This document shows, piece after piece, positions 11,379 to 20,285 of a stretch of 64,000 nucleotides of DNA. Positions within the stretch are counted from its first letter, which is position 1. Every line of letters starts with the position of its first letter. The stretch is from Rubrivivax sp. (GTDB lineage Bacteria > Pseudomonadota > Gammaproteobacteria > Burkholderiales > Burkholderiaceae_C): positions 1 through 64,000 of the forward strand of contig JAURZM010000032.1 in assembly GCA_030653385.1 (NCBI GenBank), read 5' to 3'. The position numbers and the translations under genes were made by a program. The notes under the pieces are model-generated. The model saw only the letters and a list, made by a program, of their open reading frames with translations, did no database searches and was not told the DNA's origin.

Positions 11379-11780
11379 TCAGCCTTTCGGCACGATGACT
11401 TTGAGGCCCTTGAAGTAGTCGCGGTAGAAGCCCGCGTCGCGGCTGATGAGGGCGTCGCACTGCATCATGGCGTGGGCGCCGATCAGGAAGTCGGCCACGG
11501 TACGGCTGCGGTTGCCGGCGCGCTGGCGGTAGCGGCGCTGCATCTCGCCGGCGCGCAGGGCCGACTTGGGTTCCATGGCGCTGTAGGCGATGCCCACTTC
11601 TTCCAGGTAGTGCAGCACTTCCGAGCCACCTTTGAGCGACGTGCAAAGTTCAGCCAAGGCCACTTCACACAGCACGACCGGCCCGATGTGCAGCGACTGG
11701 CGGACCGCGTCGGCCGCGGCCGATGACTGGTCGCCGCCGTCGATCAGGTCGATCAGCACGGAAGAGTCGACGGCGATCAC
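11379..11780 (-). CDS. PIN-domain toxin (VapC-like)
   Basis: A 133-residue PIN-domain protein, a predicted Mg-dependent ribonuclease. Acidic residues of the fold are visible at Asp5 (AVDSSVLIDLI), Glu39/Glu44 (CEVALAEL), Asp97 (TVADFLIGAHA) and Asp115 (ISRDAGFY). The start is GTG at 11780, six bases after the stop of the AbrB-type antitoxin, so the pair is one operon. The next gene on the strand is acnB after a 38-base gap, so read-through into acnB is possible. Confidence 0.88.
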   Translation of the reverse strand: MIAVDSSVLIDLIDGGDQSSAAADAVRQSLHIGPVVLCEVALAELCTSLKGGSEVLHYLEEVGIAYSAMEPKSALRAGEMQRRYRQRAGNRSRTVADFLIGAHAMMQCDALISRDAGFYRDYFKGLKVIVPKG

Positions 11781-11786
11781 CCCGGG

Positions 11787-12041
11787 TCAGTCCTCGGGCG
11801 GCAGGTAGGGGTCGCCGGGGGCGTGGCCGCGGATGGCCCGCATCGCTTCGTCGGTATTGGCAAAGCCGTCCAGTTTGAAACGGCCGCGCAGGCGCGAAAT
11901 GGCATCGTCCACGTCCTTGCGCATCACGATGCGGCCGCCGTCGATCTCGATCTTCAGCTTGGTGCCCTTGACCAGGCCCAGCGCGTCACGCACGGCCTTG
12001 GGCAGCGTGATCTGTCCACGTTCAGCGACGGTGGCGTCCAT
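11787..12041 (-). CDS. AbrB/MazE-type antitoxin
   Basis: An 84-residue protein with a swapped-hairpin AbrB domain at the N-terminus (ATVAERGQITLPKAVRDALGL) and a C-terminal acidic tail (GDPYLPPED) likely to cover the toxin. ATG at 12041 gives the canonical domain start; the frame could extend to 12068 without a better start. It is expected to bind its own promoter in 12042-12119 and to neutralise the PIN protein. Confidence 0.88.
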   Translation of the reverse strand: MDATVAERGQITLPKAVRDALGLVKGTKLKIEIDGGRIVMRKDVDDAISRLRGRFKLDGFANTDEAMRAIRGHAPGDPYLPPED

Positions 12042-12119
12042 GGGGTTTCTGCCTGAAAAAGTATGCATTGATGATACGTACCGCGGGCGCCGGCGTCAAA
12101 TCGCCCAGCCGAGCTGGGG

Positions 12120-13235
12120 TCAGGACAGGGCGGCCAGCGGCAGGTTCAGCAGCAGGTTCTGCGGCTTCAGGCGCAGTTGTCCGCTGCGTGTGGCCATCAG
12201 GCCCAGGTAGACGGGGCGGCCGGCCACATCGCGCCGCATCTCGGCGGGGTTCACGAAGTCCAGGCGGAACAGGCTGATCAGCCGGCCCAGCCGTTCGTCG
12301 TCGACCGTGTGGCCTTCGTACAGGTCGTTGAGCAGCAAGCTGGACTCGGCGTCCAGCCCCACGTGCCAGCGCCACTGCGGGTCGTCGATGCGCGGTACGT
12401 GCTGCACCGTCACCGCCACGCCCAGCAGGTGCTGCACCCAGGCCTGCAGCAGCAGCGCCAGCGGCTTCAGGCCCGAGCGGGCGTTGTTCATCGTGAACTG
12501 GAGGCCGTGGCCGACCTCGGTTTTCAGCTCTTGCGTCAGGTCCAGCAGCAGGCTGCTGCGCATGTCGCTGCGCATGTCTTTCCTTTCAGCGCTGGCTTCG
12601 GCCCAGTAACGCGTGGCGTTGTCGGCACCCAGCACCGGCAGGTCCAGCGGCGTGGCGCTGATCTGCGCTTGCGCCAGCAGGCGGCCGATCTCGCCCAGGC
12701 CCTGGGTCTGCGACTGTTGCTGCAAGGTCGCGCTGTCGGCGGCCAGCACGCGGCCCTGTTCGAAGCTGATGCGCTGCGGGCGGAAAAACAGCTCGGCGGC
12801 CCGTGCGCTCAGCGCATCCGGGGTGCCTTCAGACACCTGGAGCAGCAGGTGCTGAACGATGGCCTGCGTGACCAGGTCGATGAACAGTGGCGGCACCGTC
12901 ACCGCACCGCCGCGGAACAGGGCCAGATACCAGCCCTGCAGGCTGCCGGCCTGTTGCACGGCATCGCGCAGCGCCAGGAAGTGGCGGTAGTTGTGGGCCA
13001 CGTCGGCGTCGGCGATGCTGTCCACCTCGACTGCCGGCACCGGGCGCAAGGGCATGCTGAGCAGTGCGCGGTGCAGCGACTTTTCCGACCGGCACGACTC
13101 CTCGACCAGTGCCAGCTCGGGCCGCTGCAGCCAGTGCCGCCAATAGGCCGGCGTGGGTCGCAGGTTGCCTTGTGCATCGACGTCCAGGTGCGCCAGGCCA
13201 CTGCCAGGCCAGAGATCGGGTGCGGGGGCTGTCAT
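12120..13235 (-). CDS. DUF6352 family protein
   Basis: A 371-residue cytoplasmic protein resembling what I remember of the DUF6352 family of betaproteobacteria. Conserved-looking stretches are PELALVEESC, ADADVAHNYRHFLALRDA and LFRGGAVTVPPLFIDLVTQAI. No catalytic motif or membrane segment is evident. ATG at 13235 is chosen because the longer frame to 13400 runs into the divergent kinase gene. The two genes share an 83-base promoter gap, so joint regulation with the kinase is possible. The function is unknown. Confidence 0.8.
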   Translation of the reverse strand: MTAPAPDLWPGSGLAHLDVDAQGNLRPTPAYWRHWLQRPELALVEESCRSEKSLHRALLSMPLRPVPAVEVDSIADADVAHNYRHFLALRDAVQQAGSLQGWYLALFRGGAVTVPPLFIDLVTQAIVQHLLLQVSEGTPDALSARAAELFFRPQRISFEQGRVLAADSATLQQQSQTQGLGEIGRLLAQAQISATPLDLPVLGADNATRYWAEASAERKDMRSDMRSSLLLDLTQELKTEVGHGLQFTMNNARSGLKPLALLLQAWVQHLLGVAVTVQHVPRIDDPQWRWHVGLDAESSLLLNDLYEGHTVDDERLGRLISLFRLDFVNPAEMRRDVAGRPVYLGLMATRSGQLRLKPQNLLLNLPLAALS

Positions 13236-13318
13236 GGCGGCATTGTGCCGTTCGGGGTATCCCTTGCTTGAGGCCGCCGGTGGGTCATCCCCGGCCCATC
13301 GGCACGCCCCTGCGGCAT

Positions 13319-15742
13319 ATGATTTGTGACAAACCGCGTCCTCGCACGCCAGCCCATCCTGCGCCCGTGTCCGAAGTTCTGCCCGAAGACCGCACCACAC
13401 CGCAGCGCCCGCCAGGCACCCAGCGCGACCCCAGCCTGGAACGTGACAAGGCCGTGCTGCGGCCGGTGCTGGACAGCGAGCGCGACGTCACCATCGTGCT
13501 GCCGCGCGGTACCACCGGCGCCACCTTGCGGCCGCCCCGTTCTGCGCTGGCGACGGCGCTGAAGCCGGGTGTTCAGCTGCTGGAGTACCGCATCGACGGT
13601 GTGCTGGGCGAAGGCGGCTTCGGCATCACCTACCTGGCCACCGACGTGCACCTGGACGCCGCCGTGGCCATCAAGGAATACCTGCCACAGGACATCGTCT
13701 TCCGCGCCGGCGACGGCAGCGTGTCGCCGATGTCCAGCGAACACCGCGCGCGTTACCAGCAGGGGCTGGACGGCTTCTTGGTTGAAGCGCGAACGCTGGC
13801 TTCGTTCCGCCACCGTGCCATCGTGCGCGTGGCCCGCTTTTTCGAAGCCAACCACACCGCGTACATGGTGCTGGAAGTCGAAAAAGGCGAACCGCTGAAA
13901 GCCTGGTGGCTGCAGCACCAGCACATCGGCGAAAAGGCGCTCGTGGAGCTGCTGCTGCCGCTGCTGGACGGCCTGGCCGCCGTGCACAAGGCCGGCTTTT
14001 TGCACCGCGACATCAAGCCCGACAACATCCAGGTGCGGTCCAGCGACGGCAGCCTGGTGCTGCTGGACTTTGGCAGTGCCAGCCAGACGGCGGCGGTGGC
14101 TTCACACGGCATGGTGGTGGTGACGCCGGGTTATGCACCCAGCGAACAGTACGGACTGGGCGAACAGGGCCCCTGGACCGACCTGTATGCGCTGGGCGCC
14201 ACGCTGTACTGGGCCATCTCGGGCGGCAAAAAACCGCCCGACGCCGAAACCCGCAAGGCCGACCCCAAGGCCTACACACGTGCCGTCGAAGCCGGCCGCA
14301 ACGTCTATGGCCAGACCTTCCTGAAGGCCATCGACTGGGCGCTGAACACCGACGCCACGAAGCGCCCGCGCACGGTGGCCGAATTCCGCCAGGCCTTGTG
14401 TGCCGACCACCCGGCCAGCCTGCAGCGTTACGAAGCGGCGCGCCGCCGGTCGCAACTGAATCAGGTGGTGCAAGAAACCGCCGACGAATCGGCCAGTGCC
14501 GAACGCCGCGCGCCGGCACGCCCCCGCTGGCTGAGTGTGTTGACGCCGGGTGACTGGCCCCTGAGCGCCAAGCTCGCCACCGGCATGTTGCTGGCCGCGG
14601 TGCTGCCGATGGTGGCGGTGGCCTGGGTCAACCTGCGCGGCAGTGTGGAAGCGCTGGTGCAGGCCGAGTCGCGTTACCTGCAGCAGTTGGCCACCCATTC
14701 GGCGGCCGACGTGGCGGGTTTTGTCGTCGAAAGCCGACGCCTGGCCACCGCGCTGGCCGCCGACACGGCATTCGCCAGCTTCCTGCAAAGGCCCAGCGAG
14801 CCGGCGCGACCGGTGCTGCGCGACAAGCTGCAGCGCCTGGTGCAGGCAGGCGCCGGTGTGCAGGCGGTGATGCTGCTCGACGCCGGCGGTGTGGCACAGG
14901 CCAGCAGCGACGGCCACGGTGTCGGCCTGAGCCACGCCTTGCGCCCCTACTTCGTCGAAGCCCTGCGCGGCCAGAGCTACACCAGCGGCCTGCAGGCCAG
15001 CAACGCAGCGGGTGCCACCAGCGTCTTCAGCAGCCACCCGGTGCGTGCCGACAACGGCATCGTCGTCGGCGCCCTGGTGCTGCGGCTGTCGGGTGATGCG
15101 GTGGGTCGCAGCGTGCAGCGCAATGCCACGCTGGACCCCCGGGTGACGTCCTTTTTGCTGGACGGCGACGGCGTCGTCGTCAACCACCCACACGCCGACC
15201 TGCGCTACCGCAGCCTGGTGGCACTGCCGCCGGCTCGACAAGCCGAGATCCGCGCCGACCAGCGTTACCGGCGCGACGAGATCAGCCCCATGGGCGAGAC
15301 GGCCCTGGCCCGTGCAGTGCAGGGCCTGCAACAACCGGGTGCGCTGAGCTACGACTCGGCCATCGGCGGCCGTGTGGTGCTGGCCGGTGTTGCGCCAGTG
15401 GCCGGGCACGACTGGGTGGTGGCGGTGACACAGGACCGCAGCAGCGCAATCTCGCCGCTGAACTTCCTGCACGGTTACCTGCTGGCCGGTGCACTGGCCG
15501 TGGCGGCCCTCGTGCTGCTGGTGGCGTGGTGGCTGGCACGCAGCGTGACACGGCCGCTGCGGCGGGTCACCCACGCGCTGCACGACCTGAAGATCGGCGA
15601 CTACGAAGACGCCCGTGTCAAGGCCGACCGCCCCGATGAACTGGGCCAGCTCGGTCGCGCCTTCAATGCGCTGAGCGACCAGTTGCGGCAACGCCAGCGG
15701 CTGCAGGAACGCCAGGGTCAGGATGGCGAACCGCTGCCCTGA
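13319..15742 (+). CDS. Membrane Ser/Thr protein kinase with C-terminal Cache-HAMP sensor
   Basis: An 807-residue protein. The cytoplasmic N-terminal kinase domain (about 88-360) has a glycine loop (GEGGFGITYLA, 97-107), ATP-anchoring Lys119 (VAIKEYLP), catalytic HRDIKPDN (229-236) and DFG (250-252). A helix at about 418-436 crosses the membrane. A periplasmic double-Cache-like region (about 440-690) follows, then a second helix (about 695-717) and a HAMP-like segment (SVTRPLRRVTHALHDLKIGD). The protein ends about 50 residues after HAMP with no output domain, so the sensor must act back on the N-terminal kinase. Start ATG at 13319; a downstream GTG (VSEVLPED) is an alternative. It is divergent from the DUF6352 gene. 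Confidence 0.9.
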   Translation: MICDKPRPRTPAHPAPVSEVLPEDRTTPQRPPGTQRDPSLERDKAVLRPVLDSERDVTIVLPRGTTGATLRPPRSALATALKPGVQLLEYRIDGVLGEGGFGITYLATDVHLDAAVAIKEYLPQDIVFRAGDGSVSPMSSEHRARYQQGLDGFLVEARTLASFRHRAIVRVARFFEANHTAYMVLEVEKGEPLKAWWLQHQHIGEKALVELLLPLLDGLAAVHKAGFLHRDIKPDNIQVRSSDGSLVLLDFGSASQTAAVASHGMVVVTPGYAPSEQYGLGEQGPWTDLYALGATLYWAISGGKKPPDAETRKADPKAYTRAVEAGRNVYGQTFLKAIDWALNTDATKRPRTVAEFRQALCADHPASLQRYEAARRRSQLNQVVQETADESASAERRAPARPRWLSVLTPGDWPLSAKLATGMLLAAVLPMVAVAWVNLRGSVEALVQAESRYLQQLATHSAADVAGFVVESRRLATALAADTAFASFLQRPSEPARPVLRDKLQRLVQAGAGVQAVMLLDAGGVAQASSDGHGVGLSHALRPYFVEALRGQSYTSGLQASNAAGATSVFSSHPVRADNGIVVGALVLRLSGDAVGRSVQRNATLDPRVTSFLLDGDGVVVNHPHADLRYRSLVALPPARQAEIRADQRYRRDEISPMGETALARAVQGLQQPGALSYDSAIGGRVVLAGVAPVAGHDWVVAVTQDRSSAISPLNFLHGYLLAGALAVAALVLLVAWWLARSVTRPLRRVTHALHDLKIGDYEDARVKADRPDELGQLGRAFNALSDQLRQRQRLQERQGQDGEPLP

Positions 15743-15774
15743 GTGCACTGCGCCGCAAACCACACACGCCAAGC

Positions 15775-16344
15775 ATGGCAGCAGGCCTGCACGCCAGCCT
15801 TTTCGACACCGCGTTCGGCCGCTGCGCCTTGGCCTGGAGCGAACAAGGCCTGACGGCCGTCAGGCTGCCCGCGGCCAGCGATGCACAGACGTTGGCCGCT
15901 TTGACGGGTAGGTCGGTGGGCGGGTCGGTCGCATGCGATGTACCGGTGACGCCGCCCAGCGACTGGCCCGACTTCGTGCACCGCGCCGTGGCCGACATCC
16001 AGGCCCACCTGTTGGGCCAGCCCCGTGAACTGCTGGACTTGCCGCTGGACATGAGCGGCACCCCCGACTTCGAACGCCGCGTCTGGCTGGAGGCACGAAA
16101 ACTGGCACCGGGCCAGACCTGCACCTACGGCGAGCTGGCGCGTGAGCTGGGCGAGCCGGGTGCGATGCGCGCCGTGGGCCAGGCGCTGGGCCACAACCCT
16201 TGGCCGCTGGTGGTGCCTTGCCACCGTGTGCTGGCGGCGGGCGGCAAGCTGGGCGGTTTTTCAGCGCCGGGTGGCAGCGAAACCAAGCGCCGATTGCTGG
16301 TGCTGGAAGCCGGCATGGTGCGGCGCGAGGGTCAGCTCTTCTAG
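15775..16344 (+). CDS. ogt: Methylated-DNA--protein-cysteine methyltransferase
   Basis: A 189-residue DNA-repair protein that transfers the methyl group from O6-methylguanine to its own cysteine. The acceptor motif PCHRV is at 148-152 (Cys149), preceded by the helix-turn-helix arginine-finger region (GAMRAVGQALGHNPWP). The N-terminal ribonuclease-like domain is present, so this is the Ogt/MGMT form without an Ada domain. It sits 32 bases after the kinase gene. Its stop codon overlaps that of the convergent hutF gene in the tetranucleotide CTAG (16341-16344). Confidence 0.95.
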   Translation: MAAGLHASLFDTAFGRCALAWSEQGLTAVRLPAASDAQTLAALTGRSVGGSVACDVPVTPPSDWPDFVHRAVADIQAHLLGQPRELLDLPLDMSGTPDFERRVWLEARKLAPGQTCTYGELARELGEPGAMRAVGQALGHNPWPLVVPCHRVLAAGGKLGGFSAPGGSETKRRLLVLEAGMVRREGQLF

Positions 16345-17711
16345 TCGCGGTTGTCCGCATGCAGTGCGGTCATCGTGGTCGCGAAATGGGTGTTGGTGTC
16401 GGCGCACGGCAGCCAGCGGCCGGCCACCATCGTGCGGGCAAAAGGCCGTTCAGGCGCAGCGAACACCATGCCGTCGAGCAGGTGCGAAGCGGGCAGGCCG
16501 CAAAGCCCCGCGTCGTGGGTGTTCAGCAGCAACAGGTCGGCCCGTGCGCCCGGCACCAGGCCCCAGTGCGGCTGGCCGGCCGCGACACCGCCACCCGCGA
16601 GGCAGCGGTCGAACAAACGCGCCGCGCTGGACGGCTGCACACCCGGGGCTGCCGAGACGTTGCGCTGGCGCAGCGCCAGGCGCTGGCCGTACTCCAGCCA
16701 GCGCAGTTCTTCGGGCCAGCTGCGCGTGACCTGGCTGTCGCTGCCCAACGACAGCGGCGTGGTGCTGGCCAGCCAGCGCGGCAGATCGCACAGGCCGTCG
16801 CCCAGATTGGCTTCGGTGCCGGGGCAGATGACCACACCGGCACCGCTGGCCGCAACGGCTTCGATTTCTGGCGGCATGGCGTGTGTGGCGTGTACCAGCT
16901 GCCAGCGTGCATCCAGCGGCAGATGCTGCGCCAGCCAGTCGATGGGCCGCTGCCCGGTGGCGGCCAGGCAGTCGTGCACTTCGCCAGTCTGTTCGGCAAT
17001 GTGGATGTGGATCGGGCCCGGGTCGCCTTGGCAGGCACGCGCCAGTTCGAGCATCGAAGCCGGCGCGGCCGCGCGCAGCGAATGCACCGCCACGCCCGCA
17101 TCCACCCGCGGCAAGTGCCAGCTGCGCACGGTGTCGCGCAAGCGCAGCACACGCGCCACGTCGGTGGCAAAACGGCGCTGGTCGGCACGCAGCTGCGGCT
17201 GCAAGAACCCCGCGCGTTCGTACAGCACCGGCAACACCGTCAGCCCCATGCCGGTGGCCTGCGCGGCTTTTGCCAGTGCGTGGCACATCGCGGCTTCGTC
17301 GGCGTAGGGCTTGCCGTCTTCGGCGTGGTGCAGGTAGTGGAATTCGCAGGTGTGGGTGTAGCCGCCGGCCAGCAGTTCGCCGTACAGGTGCGTGGCCACA
17401 GCCTGCAGTTGTTCGGGGGTGATGCGCAGTGCCACGCCGTACATGCGGTCGCGCCAGCTCCAGAAGTCGTCGTGGGCACTGTCGCGACGCTCGGCCAGGC
17501 CGACGAAAGCCCGCTGGAAGGCGTGGCTGTGCGCGTTGACCAGGCTGGGCAGCACCGGTCCTGGCAGCACTTCAGCCTGAGGAGGGGCGGGGGTGTCGGG
17601 TGTGACGGCCGACCAGCGGCCCTGCGGGTCGACCTGCAGCAACACCGATTCAGCCCAGGCGCCGTTGACCCAGGCGCGCGGCGCCCACAGCAGCTGGCTC
17701 ACGGCCGCCAT
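16341..17711 (-). CDS. hutF: Formimidoylglutamate deiminase
   Basis: A 456-residue amidohydrolase that removes ammonia from N-formimino-L-glutamate to give N-formyl-L-glutamate, step four of the five-step histidine pathway. Metal-ligand motifs are HSHAFQR (N-terminal HxH), HIHIAEQ, the His in LVHATH and the Asp in SLGSDSQV. Start ATG at 17711 lies 13 bases inside the end of hutG, so the two are coupled. It is the last gene of the leftward hut operon. HutF with HutG marks the Pseudomonas-type route, distinct from direct formiminoglutamase. Confidence 0.95.
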   Translation of the reverse strand: MAAVSQLLWAPRAWVNGAWAESVLLQVDPQGRWSAVTPDTPAPPQAEVLPGPVLPSLVNAHSHAFQRAFVGLAERRDSAHDDFWSWRDRMYGVALRITPEQLQAVATHLYGELLAGGYTHTCEFHYLHHAEDGKPYADEAAMCHALAKAAQATGMGLTVLPVLYERAGFLQPQLRADQRRFATDVARVLRLRDTVRSWHLPRVDAGVAVHSLRAAAPASMLELARACQGDPGPIHIHIAEQTGEVHDCLAATGQRPIDWLAQHLPLDARWQLVHATHAMPPEIEAVAASGAGVVICPGTEANLGDGLCDLPRWLASTTPLSLGSDSQVTRSWPEELRWLEYGQRLALRQRNVSAAPGVQPSSAARLFDRCLAGGGVAAGQPHWGLVPGARADLLLLNTHDAGLCGLPASHLLDGMVFAAPERPFARTMVAGRWLPCADTNTHFATTMTALHADNRD

Positions 17712-18508
17712 GTCGCCAGTGTCTGCACCAGCAAACGCAGCAAGGGCGTGACGGCAGCCGCGTGTGTGTCGTGCCAGCGGTAGGGTGGCGATTCGTCCAT
17801 GTAGGCGCGCCAGCACATTTCCAGCTGCACGGCGTGCACCCCCTTGTCGGGTTGGCCGAAATGACGCGTGATGTGGCCGCCCTTGAAGCGGCCGTCCATG
17901 ACGTGGCTGTAGGCGGACTGTGAACTGAAGATGGCCGCCACCTTCTCGCGCAGCGACGGTGCGCAGCTGTGGCCCTTGACCGTGCCCACGTTCATGTGCG
18001 GCAAGGTGCCTTCGAAGAGCCAGGGCAGTTCGCTCTTGATGCTGTGGGCGTCGAACAGCACCGCGTGGCCATGTGTTTGCTTCAGGTGCGCCAGCTGCGC
18101 CTGCACCGCGTCGTGGTAAGGCTGCCAGTAGACGGCCACACGGCGGCGGATCTCGGCCTCGTCGGGCGCCTGACCTTCGCGGTAGATGGGCTCGCCGGTG
18201 AAATGCCGTGTGGGGCAAAGTTCGGTGTTGTTCTGGCCCGGGTACATGGGCAGGTTGTCGCTGGACCGGTTCAGGTCGATCAGGTAACGGCTGAGCCGCG
18301 GCACGACCAGGCTGGCGCCCAGGTCGGCGGCAAAGGCATACAGGCGGTCCAGAAACCAGTCGGTGTCTTCGACCTGCAGCGCACGTTCGGTGTAGCGCGT
18401 TTGCTGGTCGGCGGGGATGTGCGTGCCGACGTGCGGAAAGCTGATCAGCAAGGGTGTGCTGCCGCGGTGCAGCGTGTGGGTGTCGTTCGTGTCGTTCATG
18501 TCGTTCAT
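17699..18508 (-). CDS. hutG: N-formylglutamate deformylase
   Basis: A 269-residue enzyme that hydrolyses N-formylglutamate to glutamate and formate, the last step of the pathway. The family pattern is clear: FPHVGTHIP near the N-terminus, RYLIDLNRS, and [14 protein letters not shown] at 18508 is chosen because its ATGA overlaps the hutI stop exactly; a second in-frame ATG lies three codons later. The N-terminus has an odd [11 protein letters not shown] repeat. Confidence 0.95.
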   Translation of the reverse strand: MNDMNDTNDTHTLHRGSTPLLISFPHVGTHIPADQQTRYTERALQVEDTDWFLDRLYAFAADLGASLVVPRLSRYLIDLNRSSDNLPMYPGQNNTELCPTRHFTGEPIYREGQAPDEAEIRRRVAVYWQPYHDAVQAQLAHLKQTHGHAVLFDAHSIKSELPWLFEGTLPHMNVGTVKGHSCAPSLREKVAAIFSSQSAYSHVMDGRFKGGHITRHFGQPDKGVHAVQLEMCWRAYMDESPPYRWHDTHAAAVTPLLRLLVQTLATWRP

Positions 18509-19713
18509 CGGTCTGCACCGCCAAACACCACCCGCAGGCACGGGTTGTGGCCGAAGCGGTAGGCCAGTTCACGCGGGTGCTCGGCGTCCCAGGCCACGAA
18601 GTCGGCGCGTTGGCCGGGGGCCAGCGTGCCACGGTCTTGCAGGCCCAGCGCCCGCGCGGCGTTCACGGTCACCCCGCGCCAGGCTTCTTCAGGCGTCAGG
18701 CGGAACAGCGTGCAGGCCATGTTCAACATCAGCAGCAGGCTCAGGCAGGGCGACGAGCCGGGGTTGTGGTCGGTGGCAATGGCCATCGGCACACCGGCAT
18801 CGCGCAGAGCCTGCACCGGCGGCAGTTTCGTGTCGCGCAGGAAGTAGTAGGCGCCGGGCAGCAGCATGGCCACGGTGCCGGCGCCTTGCATGGCCGCGAT
18901 GCCGCTGGCCGACAGGTGTTCCAGGTGGTCACAGCTGAGTGCACCGTAACGTGCCGCCAGCGCGGCGCCGCCCTGGTCGCTGAGCTGTTCTGCGTGCAGC
19001 TTCACCGGCAGCCCCAGCTGCTGCGCGGCCATGAAGATGCGCTCGGTCTGCGTGGCTGTGAAGCCGATGGTGTCGCAGAAGGCGTCCACCGCGTCCACCA
19101 GGCCTGCGGCTTTCTGTTCGGCCAGCCAGGTGCAGGCTTCGTCGATGTAGTCATCAGGGCGGCCGGCAAATTCCGGCGGCAAGGCATGTGCGGCCAGCGA
19201 GGTGGTGCGCACGGTCAGCGGCAGCTCGGCGCCGATGCGGCGCGCGACGGTCAGACAGCGGGTTTCGTGTTCCGCGCTCAGGCCGTAACCCGACTTGATC
19301 TCCAGCGTGGTCACGCCCTCCTGCATCAGCGTGCGGGCGCGTGCGGCAGCACTGGCAAACAGCATCTCGCTGCTGGCCGCGCGGGTGGCTGCCACGGTGC
19401 TGCGGATGCCACCGCCGGCCCGGGCGATGTCTTCGTAGCTGGCGCCTTGCAGGCGCATCTCGAATTCCGCCGCGCGGTCGCCGCCGTAGACCAGGTGGGT
19501 GTGCGCGTCGACGAGGCCGGGTGTGACCAGTGCACCTTGCAGGTCGTGGTCGGCCTGCACCCGCAGGCCACGTTGCAGGTCGGCGTCGCGGCCCACCCAC
19601 AGCAGCTGGCTGCCTTCGGTCAACAAGGCGCCACCTTCGACCAGGCCCCAGGGTTCGGCGCCGGCAAAAGTGGCCAGGCGGGCATTGCGCCACAGGGTGA
19701 GGCCAGGGTTCAT
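18505..19713 (-). CDS. hutI: Imidazolonepropionase
   Basis: A 402-residue Zn/Fe amidohydrolase that opens the ring of 4-imidazolone-5-propanoate to N-formiminoglutamate. Motifs are [10 protein letters not shown] (HxH ligands), [19 protein letters not shown] and [10 protein letters not shown]. The ATG at 19713 overlaps the hutD stop (ATGA), and the stop overlaps the hutG start in the same way. The N-terminal extension to 19740 lies inside hutD and is not used. Confidence 0.96.
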   Translation of the reverse strand: MNPGLTLWRNARLATFAGAEPWGLVEGGALLTEGSQLLWVGRDADLQRGLRVQADHDLQGALVTPGLVDAHTHLVYGGDRAAEFEMRLQGASYEDIARAGGGIRSTVAATRAASSEMLFASAAARARTLMQEGVTTLEIKSGYGLSAEHETRCLTVARRIGAELPLTVRTTSLAAHALPPEFAGRPDDYIDEACTWLAEQKAAGLVDAVDAFCDTIGFTATQTERIFMAAQQLGLPVKLHAEQLSDQGGAALAARYGALSCDHLEHLSASGIAAMQGAGTVAMLLPGAYYFLRDTKLPPVQALRDAGVPMAIATDHNPGSSPCLSLLLMLNMACTLFRLTPEEAWRGVTVNAARALGLQDRGTLAPGQRADFVAWDAEHPRELAYRFGHNPCLRVVFGGADR

Positions 19714-20285
19714 GGTGTGAAGGGGTTGAAGTGCAGCCACCAGGCGCGCGGACGCGCAACGCCCGCGGTCACGCGCCAGCGTTGCTGCGCGGCCTGGTCG
19801 CTGTGCGCCAGTGTGCCCGCAGCCAGGGTCAGAGGCGGTAAGTCGTCCACATGCAGCGTGAGCTCATCCAGCGTGAACAGCGCTCGCACGGTTGCGTTCA
19901 CCTGCCAGCTGTCGCCAGCCCGCACGACGGCCATGCCGCCACGGCCGGCGCTGCTGCGCAGCATCAGGTTCAGGTCTTCGGTGGGTCCGTCCAGCAACTC
20001 GCAGCCAGGGGCCGAGGCACCTTCGAAGCGGATGGGTTCGCTGCCCGCGCTGAGCATGGCGCGGCGGTTCGCAAAGCGCAGCACCACCCCTTCGCCCTGC
20101 AGCACCGTGAACCAGCGTTCGATGCCGGCGTAGGCACTGAAGGGGCCGTTGCGGTCGATGCGGGCGACGCTGATGCGCACCTGCCAGTTGTCCACGGTCG
20201 GCCAGACCAGCAGTTCCTGCGTGACCCCGCCGCCGTTGCGCCAGGGCTGCGGTGTCACCTGTGCCAGGGACACGGTGTGGATCAT
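19710..20285 (-). CDS. hutD: HutD family protein
   Basis: A 191-residue cupin-like protein of the HutD family ([12 protein letters not shown] near residue 14, then [21 protein letters not shown]). In Pseudomonas, HutD is proposed to buffer or limit hut expression, perhaps by binding a pathway intermediate such as N-formylglutamate; no catalytic activity is established. It is coupled by ATGA overlaps to the dioxygenase-like gene before it and to hutI after it. Confidence 0.93.
   Translation of the reverse strand: MIHTVSLAQVTPQPWRNGGGVTQELLVWPTVDNWQVRISVARIDRNGPFSAYAGIERWFTVLQGEGVVLRFANRRAMLSAGSEPIRFEGASAPGCELLDGPTEDLNLMLRSSAGRGGMAVVRAGDSWQVNATVRALFTLDELTLHVDDLPPLTLAAGTLAHSDQAAQQRWRVTAGVARPRAWWLHFNPFTP

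Noticed and set aside
12177..13271. Long plus-strand frame (364 codons) over the DUF6352 gene
   Set aside because: High-GC shadow frame rich in Val, Gln, Ala and Arg with no recognisable domain, while the minus-strand protein has clear family features. The same reasoning rejects the long antisense frames over acnB, aceA, argG, ctpA, SulP and tamB.
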